Positions 9,599 to 19,016 of a stretch of DNA of 64,000 bases are shown here, piece after piece. Origin of the DNA: an uncultured Neomegalonema sp. (lineage in GTDB: Bacteria > Pseudomonadota > Alphaproteobacteria > Rhodobacterales > Rhodobacteraceae); contig CALKBI010000015.1 of NCBI GenBank assembly GCA_937990185.1, positions 82,577 through 146,576 on the forward strand. The letters run 5' to 3'. Position numbers and translations under genes: made by a program. Each line of letters opens with the position of its first letter. Position 1 is the first letter of the stretch. Below the pieces are notes generated by a model that saw nothing but the letters and a program-made list of their open reading frames with translations, ran no database searches and was not told the origin of the DNA.

Positions 9599-9802
9599 GC
9601 GCGGATATATGGGGGCAAAACCTACCTCACGCGCTTCGTGCAGGTATGCCTGCATCTTGTGCCGCTCCTCATAGGGTTAACGCAGATAGTCCGTATACGG
9701 TTCCAATAAATTCTGTACGTGGTCAAATTTTTTGTTCGGTTGTCGTGAGACGCGGGTGGTGACATAACGCGCGCATCTTACCCTTAATCTGCGTGACCTT
9801 CG

Positions 9803-12040
9803 ATGCCCGACTTGCTTCTTGAAATCCTGTCTGAAGAAATTCCTGCACGAATGCAGGCTAAAGCCCGTGAAAATCTGGGAGCTTTGGTCCTGAAAGGGTT
9901 GGACGAGGCTGGTGTCCAATATGGTGCGGTTGAGACGTATTCGACGCCGCGCCGTTTGGTGTTGCATGTAGTGGATCTGCCTGAGCGTACCCCTGATCTA
10001 AGTGAAGAACGCAAAGGGCCTCGCACGGATGCGCCGGAAAAGGCTTTAGCTGGCTTTTTACGCTCGACGGGACTCACGGTTGAGCAGCTTGAACGCCGCG
10101 CGGACAAAAAGGGCGAAGTTTTCTTTGCGGTGATTGAAAAACCGGGACGGCCCCTGTCTGATGCGCTGGCAGAGATCATCCCCGGTGTTATGCGTGGGTT
10201 CCCTTGGCCGAAATCTATGCGCTGGGGCACAGGTGATCTGCGCTGGGTGCGGCCTCTGACGTCGATCCTATGTTTGCTGGATAGCGAGGTTGTGCCGTTC
10301 GATGTGGATGGCTACGCATCGGGCAATCAAACGCGTGGTCATCGCATGGTCGATCCCGAGCCGTTTTCCGTTAATGGCTTTGAGGCCTATCGTCAGGGCT
10401 TGGCCGAGCGCCGCGTCACATTAGAGCCTGCGGCGCGCGAGGCAGAGATTGCGGCGACGGCGAAAAAGCTGTGCGAAGAGGCTGGCGTAGCTTTGATCGA
10501 TGATCCGGCTTTGCTTCATGAAGTGGGCGGGTTGGTTGAATGGCCGGTTCCTTTGATCGGAGTGATCGAAGATGAATTTCGCGACTTGCCACCCGAAGTG
10601 CTGCAAACTTCTATGCGTGAGCACCAGAAATATTTCTCCGCAAGTGATGCTTCGGGCCGTGTGACGCATTTTGTGGCGGTCGCGAATGTGCAAGGCGCTG
10701 ACGACGGTGAGACAATCGTTAAGGGCAATGCGAAAGTGCTGCGCGCGAGGCTCGCGGATGCGAAGTTCTTCTGGGAGAATGATCTTCGCGCCGTCAAGGG
10801 TGGCGGTCTGGAAGATATGGCGGCTTCCCTGACCTCAGTGACATTTCATAACAAACTTGGCTCGCAAGCGGAGCGGGTGGATCGCATCGCGGCATTGGCC
10901 CGCGACATGGCTCCCGTGACAGGTGCAGATGCGGTTTTGGCAGAGCAGGCGGCGCGGATTTGTAAAGCCGATCTTGCCTCTGAAATGGTCTACGAGTTTC
11001 CTGAATTGCAAGGCTTGATGGGCCGGTATTATGCGGCGGCGGCGGGGTTGGATTCCCGTGTCGCGGCAGCGGCTGAAGAACATTACAGCCCGCTTGGACC
11101 GTCGGATAGCGTGCCTTCCGAAGCGGTGTCAGTGTCTGTTGCCTTGGCGGATAAAATCGACACGCTTGCCGGTTTCTGGGCCATCGAAGAAAAGCCCACG
11201 GGTACAAAAGATCCGTTTGCGCTGCGCCGTGCGGCTTTGGGTGTGATCCGGCTCATTCTTGAAAATGACGTGCGGATGCGCTTGTCAGAGCCTGTTGGCG
11301 TTGCGCTGATGCGGCATGTTTATCTAATCGGCCGCCGTGATGCGGTGGCTTTGGGTGAGCCGCTGTTTGATGCGCTGGAACAATTTGGCGAAGATCAAGG
11401 CGGTGCGGAACGGCGTGCGCAATTCGAGAATCTCGTCTCGTTTTTGCTATCGCCGCAATCAGGCTTGGCGGAACAATTAGAGCCGGGGTTTGAAGAGGAT
11501 ATGCGGGCCACTGTTGGCGATCTGCTGGCCTTTATTGCGGATCGTCTGAAAGTGCTGCTGAGGGATCGGGGCATTACCCATGATCTGATTGATGCGGTGT
11601 ATGCGCTCGGTGATCAGGATGATCTGGTTCTATTGGTAAAGCGTGTCGATGCGCTGCAAAGCTTCCTCGGCACTGAGGATGGAAAGAACCTGTTGGCGGG
11701 GTACAAACGCGCCGCGAATATTCTTGCTGCTGAAGAGAAAAAAGAAAAAGCGACCATTGCGCCGCAGCCTGATCCGTCTCTTGCTGTCTTGGCGGATGAG
11801 CAAGCGTTATTTGAGGCGCTTGCGGCGACAGAGGTTGCGGTTGCCCCGGCTTTGTATCAGGAAAATTTTGAGGCGGCGATGTCGAGCCTTGCCAAACTGC
11901 GTGCGCCGATTGATGCGTTTTTCGATAAGGTCACTGTCAATGCTGATGATCCGGCGTTGCGTGTGAACCGGCTTGCCTTGCTCGCGCGTATTCGCGTGGT
12001 AACGGGTCAAGTCGCTGATTTCTCGAAGATCGAAGGGTGA
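9803..12040 (+). CDS. glyS: GlyS, glycyl-tRNA synthetase beta chain
   Basis: The start 'MPDLLLEILSEEIPARMQ' is characteristic of GlyS. Further motifs include 'PWPKSMRWGTGDLRWVRPL', 'GNQTRGHR' and 'SMREHQKYF'. The C-terminal part includes the DALR-type anticodon-binding region. The beta chain binds the tRNA while GlyQ catalyses glycine activation. At 745 residues it is slightly longer than usual (~690), with low-complexity Glu/Lys and Ala stretches near residues 640-680. A 204-bp gap precedes it, so it may have its own promoter. ppdK follows on the same strand. Confidence 0.97.
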   Translation: MPDLLLEILSEEIPARMQAKARENLGALVLKGLDEAGVQYGAVETYSTPRRLVLHVVDLPERTPDLSEERKGPRTDAPEKALAGFLRSTGLTVEQLERRADKKGEVFFAVIEKPGRPLSDALAEIIPGVMRGFPWPKSMRWGTGDLRWVRPLTSILCLLDSEVVPFDVDGYASGNQTRGHRMVDPEPFSVNGFEAYRQGLAERRVTLEPAAREAEIAATAKKLCEEAGVALIDDPALLHEVGGLVEWPVPLIGVIEDEFRDLPPEVLQTSMREHQKYFSASDASGRVTHFVAVANVQGADDGETIVKGNAKVLRARLADAKFFWENDLRAVKGGGLEDMAASLTSVTFHNKLGSQAERVDRIAALARDMAPVTGADAVLAEQAARICKADLASEMVYEFPELQGLMGRYYAAAAGLDSRVAAAAEEHYSPLGPSDSVPSEAVSVSVALADKIDTLAGFWAIEEKPTGTKDPFALRRAALGVIRLILENDVRMRLSEPVGVALMRHVYLIGRRDAVALGEPLFDALEQFGEDQGGAERRAQFENLVSFLLSPQSGLAEQLEPGFEEDMRATVGDLLAFIADRLKVLLRDRGITHDLIDAVYALGDQDDLVLLVKRVDALQSFLGTEDGKNLLAGYKRAANILAAEEKKEKATIAPQPDPSLAVLADEQALFEALAATEVAVAPALYQENFEAAMSSLAKLRAPIDAFFDKVTVNADDPALRVNRLALLARIRVVTGQVADFSKIEG

Positions 12041-12098
12041 GAAAGTGGCAAGGCATTGTAGGGATGTTTTTGCCGCGCGCTGCTCGCGCTGAAAACCC

Positions 12099-14756
12099 AT
12101 GACGATCTTTCGTTTCGGTGCGGGGCTTTCGGAGGCTGGCGCAAGCGACTCTGATATGCTGGGCGGCAAAGGCGCAAACCTTTGTGAGATGGCCGCAATG
12201 GGTCTGCCGGTTCCGGCCGGTTTCGTGATCAGCCTTGACGTTTTTCATGCATGGCGTGAGGGCAAGGGCCTTCCTGTTGAAGATATTGGCAAGGCCATTG
12301 AATGGTTGGAAAGTGCTACCGGGCGTCGATTTGGCGGCGCAGATAAGCCTTTGCTGGTGGCGGTGCGCTCAGGTGCGCCGGTGTCCATGCCGGGGATGCT
12401 CGATACGATTTTGAATGTTGGTTTGACGGAAGACGCGAGTGAAGCGCTGGGTGTCGAAGCCTCGCCACGTTTTGTCGAGGATTGCCGCCGCCGTTTAATC
12501 CCCGCGATGGCGGCTTCTGGAATGGATGTCGAAGCCGAAGAAATGGAGGATGCCATTGACGATTGGCTCGTCGAGCATGGTCGTGACAGCCTCGCCGATA
12601 TGGATGCGGGCGAGCTTAAAGCGTTGAACACATCGCTGATGACGCTGGCCGAAGAAGAAGGCGATGGACCGTTTCCTGAAACCGCATCCGGGCAGCTTCA
12701 TGCAGCGATTGAAGGGGTGTTCGCAAGTTGGTCAGGGCAACGCGCCCGCGCCTATCGTGCGATGCACGGGTTGGGAGATAGCCTCGGGACAGCGGTTGTT
12801 GTGCAAGCGATGGTCTTCGGGAACCGGCGCGAAGGATCAGCAACAGGGGTCGTGTTTACACGCGATCCGTCAACGGGTGAAAAGCGTCTCTACGGTGAAT
12901 ATCTTGAGAATGCGCAAGGCGAAGATGTCGTCGCAGGCATTCGCACACCCGCACCCTTAACCAAAGCTGAGGCGGCAAAACGTCAGGCAGTTTTGCCCTC
13001 TATGGAAGAAAGAATGCCGGATGCTTTTGCATCGCTGGTAGCGGTTTGTGAAAAACTTGAGAAGCGGTTTGCCGATGCTCAGGACATAGAGTTTACCGTC
13101 GATCAAGGCACGCTTTGGATGCTGCAAACGCGGAGTGCGAAATGTTCAGCCAAAGCCGCGATGCGGATTGCGGTTGAGATGGCGGATGATGGGGCAATCT
13201 CTTCCGATGATGCTTTGCTTAGGTTTGCGCCGACGGATATTGACCGGATGCTGCATCCGATGATTGACCCCAAAGTGCCGCGTGAAATTGTGGCGCGCGG
13301 GTTGCCTGCTTCGCCCGGTGCGGTGACTGGCGAAGTCTGCTTTACGGCAGCGGAGGCGGAAACGCTCAGCGGTAAAGGGCGTTCTGCAATCCTTGTTCGG
13401 ATTGAAACCAGCCCTGAAGATATTCACGGAATGTATGCGGCGGCGGGTGTGCTGACGGTACGCGGCGGCATGACAAGCCATGCGGCAGTGGTTGCGCGCG
13501 GTCTTGGCACGCCTTGCGTTTGCGGGGCAGGGGATGCGCGTGTGGATCTGGATGCCGGGATTTTGCTTGGCTCGAATGGGAAAGAAATCAGGCGCGGTGA
13601 TACTCTTACCATTGATGGTGCAGCGGGTCAGGCTCTGCTGGGCGCTGTGGAAATGGTTGAGCCGGAGCCGGAGCCTGCCTTTACCGCGTTGATGGCTTGG
13701 GCCGATGCGAGACGGCGGATGCGGGTGCGCGCCAATGCGGATACTGCGATGGAGGCGACGGTTGCGCGGCGGCTTGGTGCGGAGGGCATTGGTCTTGCCC
13801 GCACAGAACATGCATTTTTCCAACCGGGCCGCTTGCCTGCTTTACAAGAGATGATCCTGGCGGAGTCGCCCGATGATCGCCGTGCAGCATTGTCTCATTT
13901 GGTGGCCGATCAACGCGCGGACTTTCTGAGTTTGTTCGAAGCAATGAAAGATTTGCCGGTTTGTATTCGCTTGCTTGATCCACCCCTGCATGAATTTTTG
14001 CCCTCCACAGATGAAGACGTGGCTCGGGTTGCGGAAGCGATGGGTGTTTCATTCAATGCTGTGAGCGAGCGGGTCGATGCATTGCGCGAGTTCAATCCAA
14101 TGCTCGGGCGGCGCGGGTGCAGGATCGGGATTGTTGCGCCTGAGATTTACGACATGCAAATCCGCGCGATCCTGCAAGCGGCCACCGATTACGAAGAACG
14201 TCATTTGCGGGCGATTGATGTAGAGATCATGGTTCCGTTTGTCGCGTCTGATCATGAGATGCGGTTGATGTCGGAACGGGTCGAAACGATGGCGGCGGCA
14301 CTGGCTCACTCATCGGGGTTGCGGCCTAGCTATCGGATTGGGGCGATGCTGGAGACGCCGCGCTCATGTCTGCGGGCGAATATCGTTTGCGACCATGCTG
14401 AGTTTATCAGTTTCGGAACCAATGATCTGACTCAGATGGCCTATGGTTTGTCCCGCGATGACACCGGGCGTTTCATTCGTGCTTATATTGCTAAAAGCGC
14501 ATTGAGTGCGGACCCGTTTCACAGGCTCGATCAAGATGGTGTCGGTGAGTTGATGGCGATTGCTGTGGAGAGAGGCCGCACAACGCGCGAAGATCTGACG
14601 ATCAGCATTTGCGGAGAGCATGGCGGCGATCCGACGACCATCCGGTTTTGCGAACGGCTTGGCTTGGATTATATTTCGTGTTCTCCCTATCGAACGCCAG
14701 CGGCGCGTTTGGCAGCGGCGCAAGCGACGATTTTGCAAGAGCGGGAAAATGCATGA
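12099..14756 (+). CDS. ppdK: PpdK, pyruvate phosphate dikinase
   Basis: At 885 residues this is full length for PPDK, which interconverts pyruvate, ATP and phosphate with PEP, AMP and diphosphate. The N-terminal ATP-grasp domain begins 'GGKGANLCEMAAMGLPVPAG'. The swivelling phosphohistidine domain has the motif 'GGMTSHAAVVARGLGTPC' with catalytic His461. The C-terminal PEP/pyruvate TIM barrel ends with 'CGEHGGDPTTIRFCERLGLD', containing the catalytic Cys. Its stop overlaps the start of the MeaB-like GTPase (ATGA). Confidence 0.97.
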   Translation: MTIFRFGAGLSEAGASDSDMLGGKGANLCEMAAMGLPVPAGFVISLDVFHAWREGKGLPVEDIGKAIEWLESATGRRFGGADKPLLVAVRSGAPVSMPGMLDTILNVGLTEDASEALGVEASPRFVEDCRRRLIPAMAASGMDVEAEEMEDAIDDWLVEHGRDSLADMDAGELKALNTSLMTLAEEEGDGPFPETASGQLHAAIEGVFASWSGQRARAYRAMHGLGDSLGTAVVVQAMVFGNRREGSATGVVFTRDPSTGEKRLYGEYLENAQGEDVVAGIRTPAPLTKAEAAKRQAVLPSMEERMPDAFASLVAVCEKLEKRFADAQDIEFTVDQGTLWMLQTRSAKCSAKAAMRIAVEMADDGAISSDDALLRFAPTDIDRMLHPMIDPKVPREIVARGLPASPGAVTGEVCFTAAEAETLSGKGRSAILVRIETSPEDIHGMYAAAGVLTVRGGMTSHAAVVARGLGTPCVCGAGDARVDLDAGILLGSNGKEIRRGDTLTIDGAAGQALLGAVEMVEPEPEPAFTALMAWADARRRMRVRANADTAMEATVARRLGAEGIGLARTEHAFFQPGRLPALQEMILAESPDDRRAALSHLVADQRADFLSLFEAMKDLPVCIRLLDPPLHEFLPSTDEDVARVAEAMGVSFNAVSERVDALREFNPMLGRRGCRIGIVAPEIYDMQIRAILQAATDYEERHLRAIDVEIMVPFVASDHEMRLMSERVETMAAALAHSSGLRPSYRIGAMLETPRSCLRANIVCDHAEFISFGTNDLTQMAYGLSRDDTGRFIRAYIAKSALSADPFHRLDQDGVGELMAIAVERGRTTREDLTISICGEHGGDPTTIRFCERLGLDYISCSPYRTPAARLAAAQATILQERENA

Positions 14757-15691
14757 CCGATGCGCTGCAAAAATTGCGCGAGGGCGGTAAACCGGCGATG
14801 GCCCGAGTGTTGGCGCGTTTGGAGAGCCATGCGCGGGATACGGAGACGATTACACTGCTTGATGCTGCTTATGCTGCGCCAAAAGGACAGAGCCTTGGCC
14901 TGACCGGACCGCCGGGGGTTGGCAAGTCTTCACTGGTCAATGTGCTGTTGCGCGAGGCCCGTTCGCGAGGGCTGACCGTCGGTGCGATTGCGGTTGATCC
15001 GAGTTCTTCGCGAACCGGGGGCGCTTTGCTCGGGGATAGGGCGCGGCTTTCTTCACTTGACCCCAGTGATGACGGGATTTTTGTGCGTTCAATGGCGGCG
15101 CGAGGGCGGCTTGGCGGGGTGTCTGCGCTTGCCTATCCAGCGGCTGTGGTGATGCAAGCAGTCTATGATTTGGTGTTGGTTGAAACGGTCGGAGTTGGGC
15201 AATCCGAGACTGAAATCGCCGGAATGACCGATTCTGTAATGCTTTGTATCCAGCCTGCTTCGGGGGATTCTCTTCAGTTTATGAAGGCCGGAATCATGGA
15301 AGTGCCTGATCTTGCTGTTGTAACTAAGGCGGATTTGGGCATTGCGGCGCGGCGGGCGGCGGCAGATTTGCGAACAGCGCTAAGTGTAACCGAGAGCGAA
15401 TCGCTGCCAATACACGTGTGTTCAGCTCAGAGCGGAGAGGGTGTTGGGTTGGTCTTTGACGCGATTTTATCCAGTCTGGCAACCGCTCCGCGAGAAAAGC
15501 GTTCTGATCACGGCCTTCACTGGTTGAAAGCGGCGATAACGTCAGATTTTGGAACATTTGGGTGGTCGGCAGTCAGTGAATTGGCTTTGCGAAAAGGCGC
15601 TGAAACACCCTTTACAAGTTATGAACGATGCCAAAACGCATTAATGAGATCGCTCTCAGATCTTGATTTTATCGAGGAAATCCCTCAATAA
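14753..15691 (+). CDS. meaB: MeaB/ArgK-family G3E GTPase
   Basis: The 312-residue protein shows Walker A 'GPPGVGKSS', 'AVDPSSSRTGGALLGD' and 'VETVGVGQSETEIAGMTD', the hallmark of MeaB/ArgK GTPases. These load and protect adenosylcobalamin in methylmalonyl-CoA mutase and its relatives. I chose the ATG overlapping the ppdK stop (ATGA) rather than an upstream TTG lying within ppdK. The segment before 'VETVGVGQSE' seems slightly shorter than in typical members. No mutase gene is in the window, so the client is unknown. Coupling to ppdK is unusual. Confidence 0.88.
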   Translation: MTDALQKLREGGKPAMARVLARLESHARDTETITLLDAAYAAPKGQSLGLTGPPGVGKSSLVNVLLREARSRGLTVGAIAVDPSSSRTGGALLGDRARLSSLDPSDDGIFVRSMAARGRLGGVSALAYPAAVVMQAVYDLVLVETVGVGQSETEIAGMTDSVMLCIQPASGDSLQFMKAGIMEVPDLAVVTKADLGIAARRAAADLRTALSVTESESLPIHVCSAQSGEGVGLVFDAILSSLATAPREKRSDHGLHWLKAAITSDFGTFGWSAVSELALRKGAETPFTSYERCQNALMRSLSDLDFIEEIPQ

Positions 15692-15850
15692 AGTAAGACG
15701 GGGTTCTCAGGTTACCTTTTGTACACAATAAGATCGCATTCTTCGGACGATGTAATGGTCTCGGAGATGCATCCGGCTAACTTACGTAGACGGTTGTGTA
15801 CCTTGGTATCTTTTGACGACGTGAATGAATTTGACTTGGGATAAGCTTTA

Positions 15851-16744
15851 ATGCGTGCGCCTCGCAGTTCAATCTTTGCTCTCTCTCTTGTCGCCGCTTT
15901 GGTGGGCGTTGAGGCTGAGGCACGTCGTGATAGCACGTTTGCTCTGTTGGGCATGCCGACCATTCTGGAAAGCTCTGGGCTTGCAATCGACCGTCAGACC
16001 GTTCGATTTGGTCAAGGCGGCGATATTGAGACAGGAACCGTCGGCGTTGGCGCTGTTGCAGCGGATGCGGCGACTCGGATTAAGTTTCTCGATTCCGACA
16101 TTGGTTTTGCGTCCGATCTAGCCGGTTTCATGCCGACCAACAGTTTTTCGGTCAAAGCGCCGAAAGTACCGAGCATGAATCTAGAGGCTCAGGAAAAAGT
16201 CCGTTTCCACGAGATGCTCGCTATTGGCCACGGTAAAGCCGGACAAGAAATGGCCGACGAAGCCGAAGCGATGATTCTGTCGCTTGCGACGCTGCCCGGA
16301 CGCGGTGAAAACCGGATGAAGCGGGCGAACGCAAAATCCGAACTCGCATGCCTGACCGAAGCGATTTATTTCGAAGCCCGTGGCGAGTCGATCAATGGAC
16401 AGATCGCGGTTGCTGAAGTGATTATCAACCGTGCGGAAAACCCGATCTTCCCGAGTACGATTTGTGGCGTGATCAAGCAAGGTGCTGAGAACCTGAATAA
16501 GTGTCAGTTTTCGTACAAATGCGATGGTGATCCGGAATACATGACCAACCGCAAAGCGAAAAAGCGGGCGGCTGATGTTGCGATCCTGATGATGAAGGGC
16601 GAACGCCGTCATCTGACCGATAAAGCCACCCATTATCATGCGGATTATGTTGATCCTTACTGGGCATCGTCGCTTAAGAAGACTGCGACAGTTGGAACGC
16701 ACCTGTTTTACCGCCGCCACCCACGCAAGGTTGCGAAGAAGTAA
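15851..16744 (+). CDS. SleB-type cell wall hydrolase (Hydrolase_2), secreted
   Basis: The 297-residue protein has an N-terminal signal peptide ('ALVGVEAEARR'), a ~130-residue region of unknown fold, and a C-terminal Hydrolase_2/SleB domain starting 'LACLTEAIYFEARGES' with the catalytic Glu and 'VAEVIINRAENPIFPSTICG', 'THYHADYVDPYWA'. Such domains are lytic transglycosylase-like or amidase-like enzymes acting on peptidoglycan. Within its upstream region (15721-15800) GTACACAA and TTGTGTAC form a wide inverted repeat of unknown role. A clear terminator follows. Confidence 0.88.
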   Translation: MRAPRSSIFALSLVAALVGVEAEARRDSTFALLGMPTILESSGLAIDRQTVRFGQGGDIETGTVGVGAVAADAATRIKFLDSDIGFASDLAGFMPTNSFSVKAPKVPSMNLEAQEKVRFHEMLAIGHGKAGQEMADEAEAMILSLATLPGRGENRMKRANAKSELACLTEAIYFEARGESINGQIAVAEVIINRAENPIFPSTICGVIKQGAENLNKCQFSYKCDGDPEYMTNRKAKKRAADVAILMMKGERRHLTDKATHYHADYVDPYWASSLKKTATVGTHLFYRRHPRKVAKK

Positions 16745-16765
16745 GAGCCGACCTGCATACGCTTT

Positions 16766-16796
16766 AAAAATCCCCGGCATGCTCCGGGGTTTTTTG
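16766..16796 (+). terminator. Intrinsic terminator of the SleB-type hydrolase gene
   Basis: CCCCGG, loop CATGCT, CCGGGG, then six Ts; A residues on the 5' side extend the pairing. It ends the SleB transcript. Confidence 0.88.
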
Positions 16797-16901
16797 TGTG
16801 TGGTGTTGTGCGCAACATGCCTAGATACGACGCATGTCATGTCGCATTCGGGTTTGACCAGATGATCCGATCCGCCGACGCTTCGTCCAACAGGAGGACG
16901 G

Positions 16902-17741
16902 ATGATGGCGGCAGAGCTGATTAACCTCACAGAGTATCCTATCCACGAACCGGACGGCGCGGCTTATACCGGGCTGGTCGAGCGCGTTCGGGCGGAACTG
17001 GCCGATGATGGCTGTGCGGTGCTGAAAGGGTTTCTGAGCGCGCAAGGGATTAGCGCGCTGACCCATGAGGCCGATGCAGTTGCCGCGAACGGTCATCGCA
17101 GTTTCAGCCGCACGAATGCTTATTTCACCAAAGACGACCCGGACTTGCCGTCTGAGCATCCGAAGCGACAATTCTTCGAGCGCTCAAACGCTTTTATTCC
17201 GGCGGATAATTTTAAGCGCGAAGGGCCGCTGCGCCGTGTGCATGATTTCCCGGGCTTCGACGGGTTTATCCAAAGCTGTTTACAGGAAGAAAAGTTCTAC
17301 CGTTATGCTGATCCGCTGGCGGATGTGATCATCAATTCAGCCGAGGAAGGCAACGGGTTCCCGTGGCATTTCGACACCAATAATTTCACCGTGACGCTGG
17401 CCATCCAGAACGCCGAGAGCGGCGGCGCGTTTGAATATGCACCGAATATCCGTGCCGGGGGCGAACATTTCGACGAGGTGGCGCGGGTACTGAACGGAAC
17501 ATCGGATAAGGTGCGTGTGCTGGTGCTCGAACCAGGAGATTTACAGCTGTTTCGCGGGCGCTATTCGCTGCATCGGGTTGCGCCTTTGAAAGGCCCGCGC
17601 CGCCGCTATGTCGCGATATTTTCCTACGTTGAGGAACCCGGCATGGTGGGCGCACCGGAGCGTACGAAGCAGCTTTATGGCCGTGTATTACCCATCCATT
17701 ACGAACGTGCGGGGCAGCGGGCAGATGCGTATATTGACTGA
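16902..17741 (+). CDS. Fe(II)/2-oxoglutarate-dependent oxygenase of the HalD/BesD-like type
   Basis: The 279-residue protein carries an iron-binding facial triad in 'FPWHFDTNNFTVTL' (His156, Asp158) and 'YSLHRV' (His224), with Arg233-235 in 'GPRRRYV' placed to bind 2-oxoglutarate. The surrounding 'AIQNAESGGAFEYAPNIR' is like the HalD/BesD/ArpA group, whose members act on free amino acids. Radical halogenases of this group have Gly in place of Asp; Asp is present here, so a hydroxylase is expected. The substrate is not known. AGGAGG precedes the start. A weak terminator follows. Confidence 0.72.
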   Translation: MMAAELINLTEYPIHEPDGAAYTGLVERVRAELADDGCAVLKGFLSAQGISALTHEADAVAANGHRSFSRTNAYFTKDDPDLPSEHPKRQFFERSNAFIPADNFKREGPLRRVHDFPGFDGFIQSCLQEEKFYRYADPLADVIINSAEEGNGFPWHFDTNNFTVTLAIQNAESGGAFEYAPNIRAGGEHFDEVARVLNGTSDKVRVLVLEPGDLQLFRGRYSLHRVAPLKGPRRRYVAIFSYVEEPGMVGAPERTKQLYGRVLPIHYERAGQRADAYID

Positions 17742-17751
17742 AAAATCTCGT

Positions 17752-17776
17752 AGCCGTGTTATTACGTCGGCTTTTC
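17752..17776 (+). terminator. Weak hairpin with T tract after the oxygenase gene
   Basis: AGCCG and CGGCT pair around an 11-base loop and are followed by TTTT. The stem is short, so this is only a possible terminator. Confidence 0.4.
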
Positions 17777-17867
17777 TCCCGATGTTGAGAGTTCATTGCC
17801 CTAACGGAGCATAGAAATGATCCAGGGTGCATGGATTATTTATGGCATGCAATTAAAACGATAGCTT

Positions 17868-17921
17868 GAATCCCCTCAAAAGCGACGATTAAACCGGACT
17901 TACGGTCCTTCGAGGGGATTC
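17868..17921. other. Structured element in the gene-free stretch before tRNA-Met
   Basis: GAATCCCCTC (17868-17877) is exactly complementary to GAGGGGATTC (17912-17921), and ACCG/CGGT pair inside (17893-17906), giving a two-step stem-loop with an internal loop. It lies in the 334-bp region 17742-18075 in which I see no gene apart from a weak terminator. There is no T tail. It may be part of a small RNA on either strand; this is inference. Confidence 0.45.
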
Positions 17922-18075
17922 GTTGCTCATCAAGAAATACAATTCTGAGAAGATTCGCCGTTCAACGTCAAGGGTTACTTACGTCGCACCATCAGTGATA
18001 TGAATTTCATTTGCTGAGGTAATCAGCTCTGCACAAACGAGCTGTTATTTAATTCAATAGATTAACTGAAATAAG

Positions 18076-18152
18076 TGGTGGCGAGGGGGAGACTTGAACT
18101 CCCGACCTCACGATTATGAGTCGTGCGCTCTAACCAGCTGAGCTACCTCGCC
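18076..18152 (-). tRNA. tRNA-Met (anticodon CAT)
   Basis: Read on the minus strand, the 77-nt sequence begins GGCGAGGTAGCTCAGCTGG, has an anticodon stem CACGA/TCGTG around loop CTCATAA (anticodon CAT), a T-arm with GTTCAAGTC, a 7-bp acceptor stem GGCGAGG/CCTCGCC, discriminator A and an encoded CCA. The acceptor stem fits elongator Met; the CAT anticodon also leaves tRNA-Ile2 (substrate of TilS) as the alternative. Confidence 0.93.
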
Positions 18153-18189
18153 ACGGGAAGGGCGCTATTAGCCCTGAAAAGCACCGAGA

Positions 18190-19008
18190 TCAACCATTTT
18201 GATCCGGTTTTACAGCGTTAGGGAAGAAAAGCTGTTGTCCTTGACGGCTATAGGCCGCAATCGCCGCCTGACCTGCGGATGAAAGCAACCAATCAATGAA
18301 GGCTTGCGCGGGGGCTGCTTTGACCGAAGGGCAGGTCTCAGGGTTCACGAGAATCACGCCGTATTGGTTGAATAGCGTCTCATCGCCCTCAACAATAATC
18401 TCAAAATCACGCTTATTACCGAAGCTGATCCATGTTGCGCGGTCGGTCATAGTATAAGCGCCCATGCCGGTGGCCACATTCAACGTTGCGCCCATGCCAG
18501 AGCCGGTTTCACGATACCACGTGCCTGACGCATCCGAGAGATCGATCTCTGCCTCATCCCAGAGCGCACGCTCTTTTTTATGTGTGCCGGAATCATCGCC
18601 GCGTGAGGCAAAGAGTGCTTTTGCGGCCTCGACTTTGGCTAGAGCATCGATGGGGCTATTGCCTTTGATTTTTGCGGGGTCTTCGGGCGGGCCGACGAAG
18701 ATGAAATCATTATACATCAGGTCAAACCGCTCGACGCCGCGCCCATCGGCGACAAAATCTTCCTCGGCGGATTTAGCATGGACGAGCAAGACATCGCCGT
18801 CACAGTTGCGGGCGTTGCGGATGGCTTGGCCGGTTCCAACCGCGACGACATTGACGGTGATTCCGGTCTCTGCCTCGAACATTGGCAATAAATGTGCGTA
18901 AAGCCCCGAATTCGCGGTCGATGTCGTTGATTGTACAATGATTGAGTCGCCAGCAACGGCGGCGGAAGTTGTCATCATCAACAAAGCGGCAAGTGCGGGT
19001 CTTAGCAT
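18190..19008 (-). CDS. tupA: TupA-like tungstate/molybdate ABC transporter substrate-binding protein
   Basis: The 272-residue protein has a signal peptide (cleavage near 'AAVAGDS') and then 'VQSTTSTANSGLYAHLLPMF', the TTTS-type motif of TupA proteins, plus 'GDVLLVHA', 'SRGDDSGTHKKE' and 'YTMTDRATW'. It binds tungstate (or molybdate) in the periplasm and delivers it to TupBC. It is the last gene of the minus-strand tupB-tupC-tupA set, 8 bases after tupC. tRNA-Met lies downstream on the same strand. Confidence 0.88.
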   Translation of the reverse strand: MLRPALAALLMMTTSAAVAGDSIIVQSTTSTANSGLYAHLLPMFEAETGITVNVVAVGTGQAIRNARNCDGDVLLVHAKSAEEDFVADGRGVERFDLMYNDFIFVGPPEDPAKIKGNSPIDALAKVEAAKALFASRGDDSGTHKKERALWDEAEIDLSDASGTWYRETGSGMGATLNVATGMGAYTMTDRATWISFGNKRDFEIIVEGDETLFNQYGVILVNPETCPSVKAAPAQAFIDWLLSSAGQAAIAAYSRQGQQLFFPNAVKPDQNG

Positions 19009-19016
19009 CAGGTATC

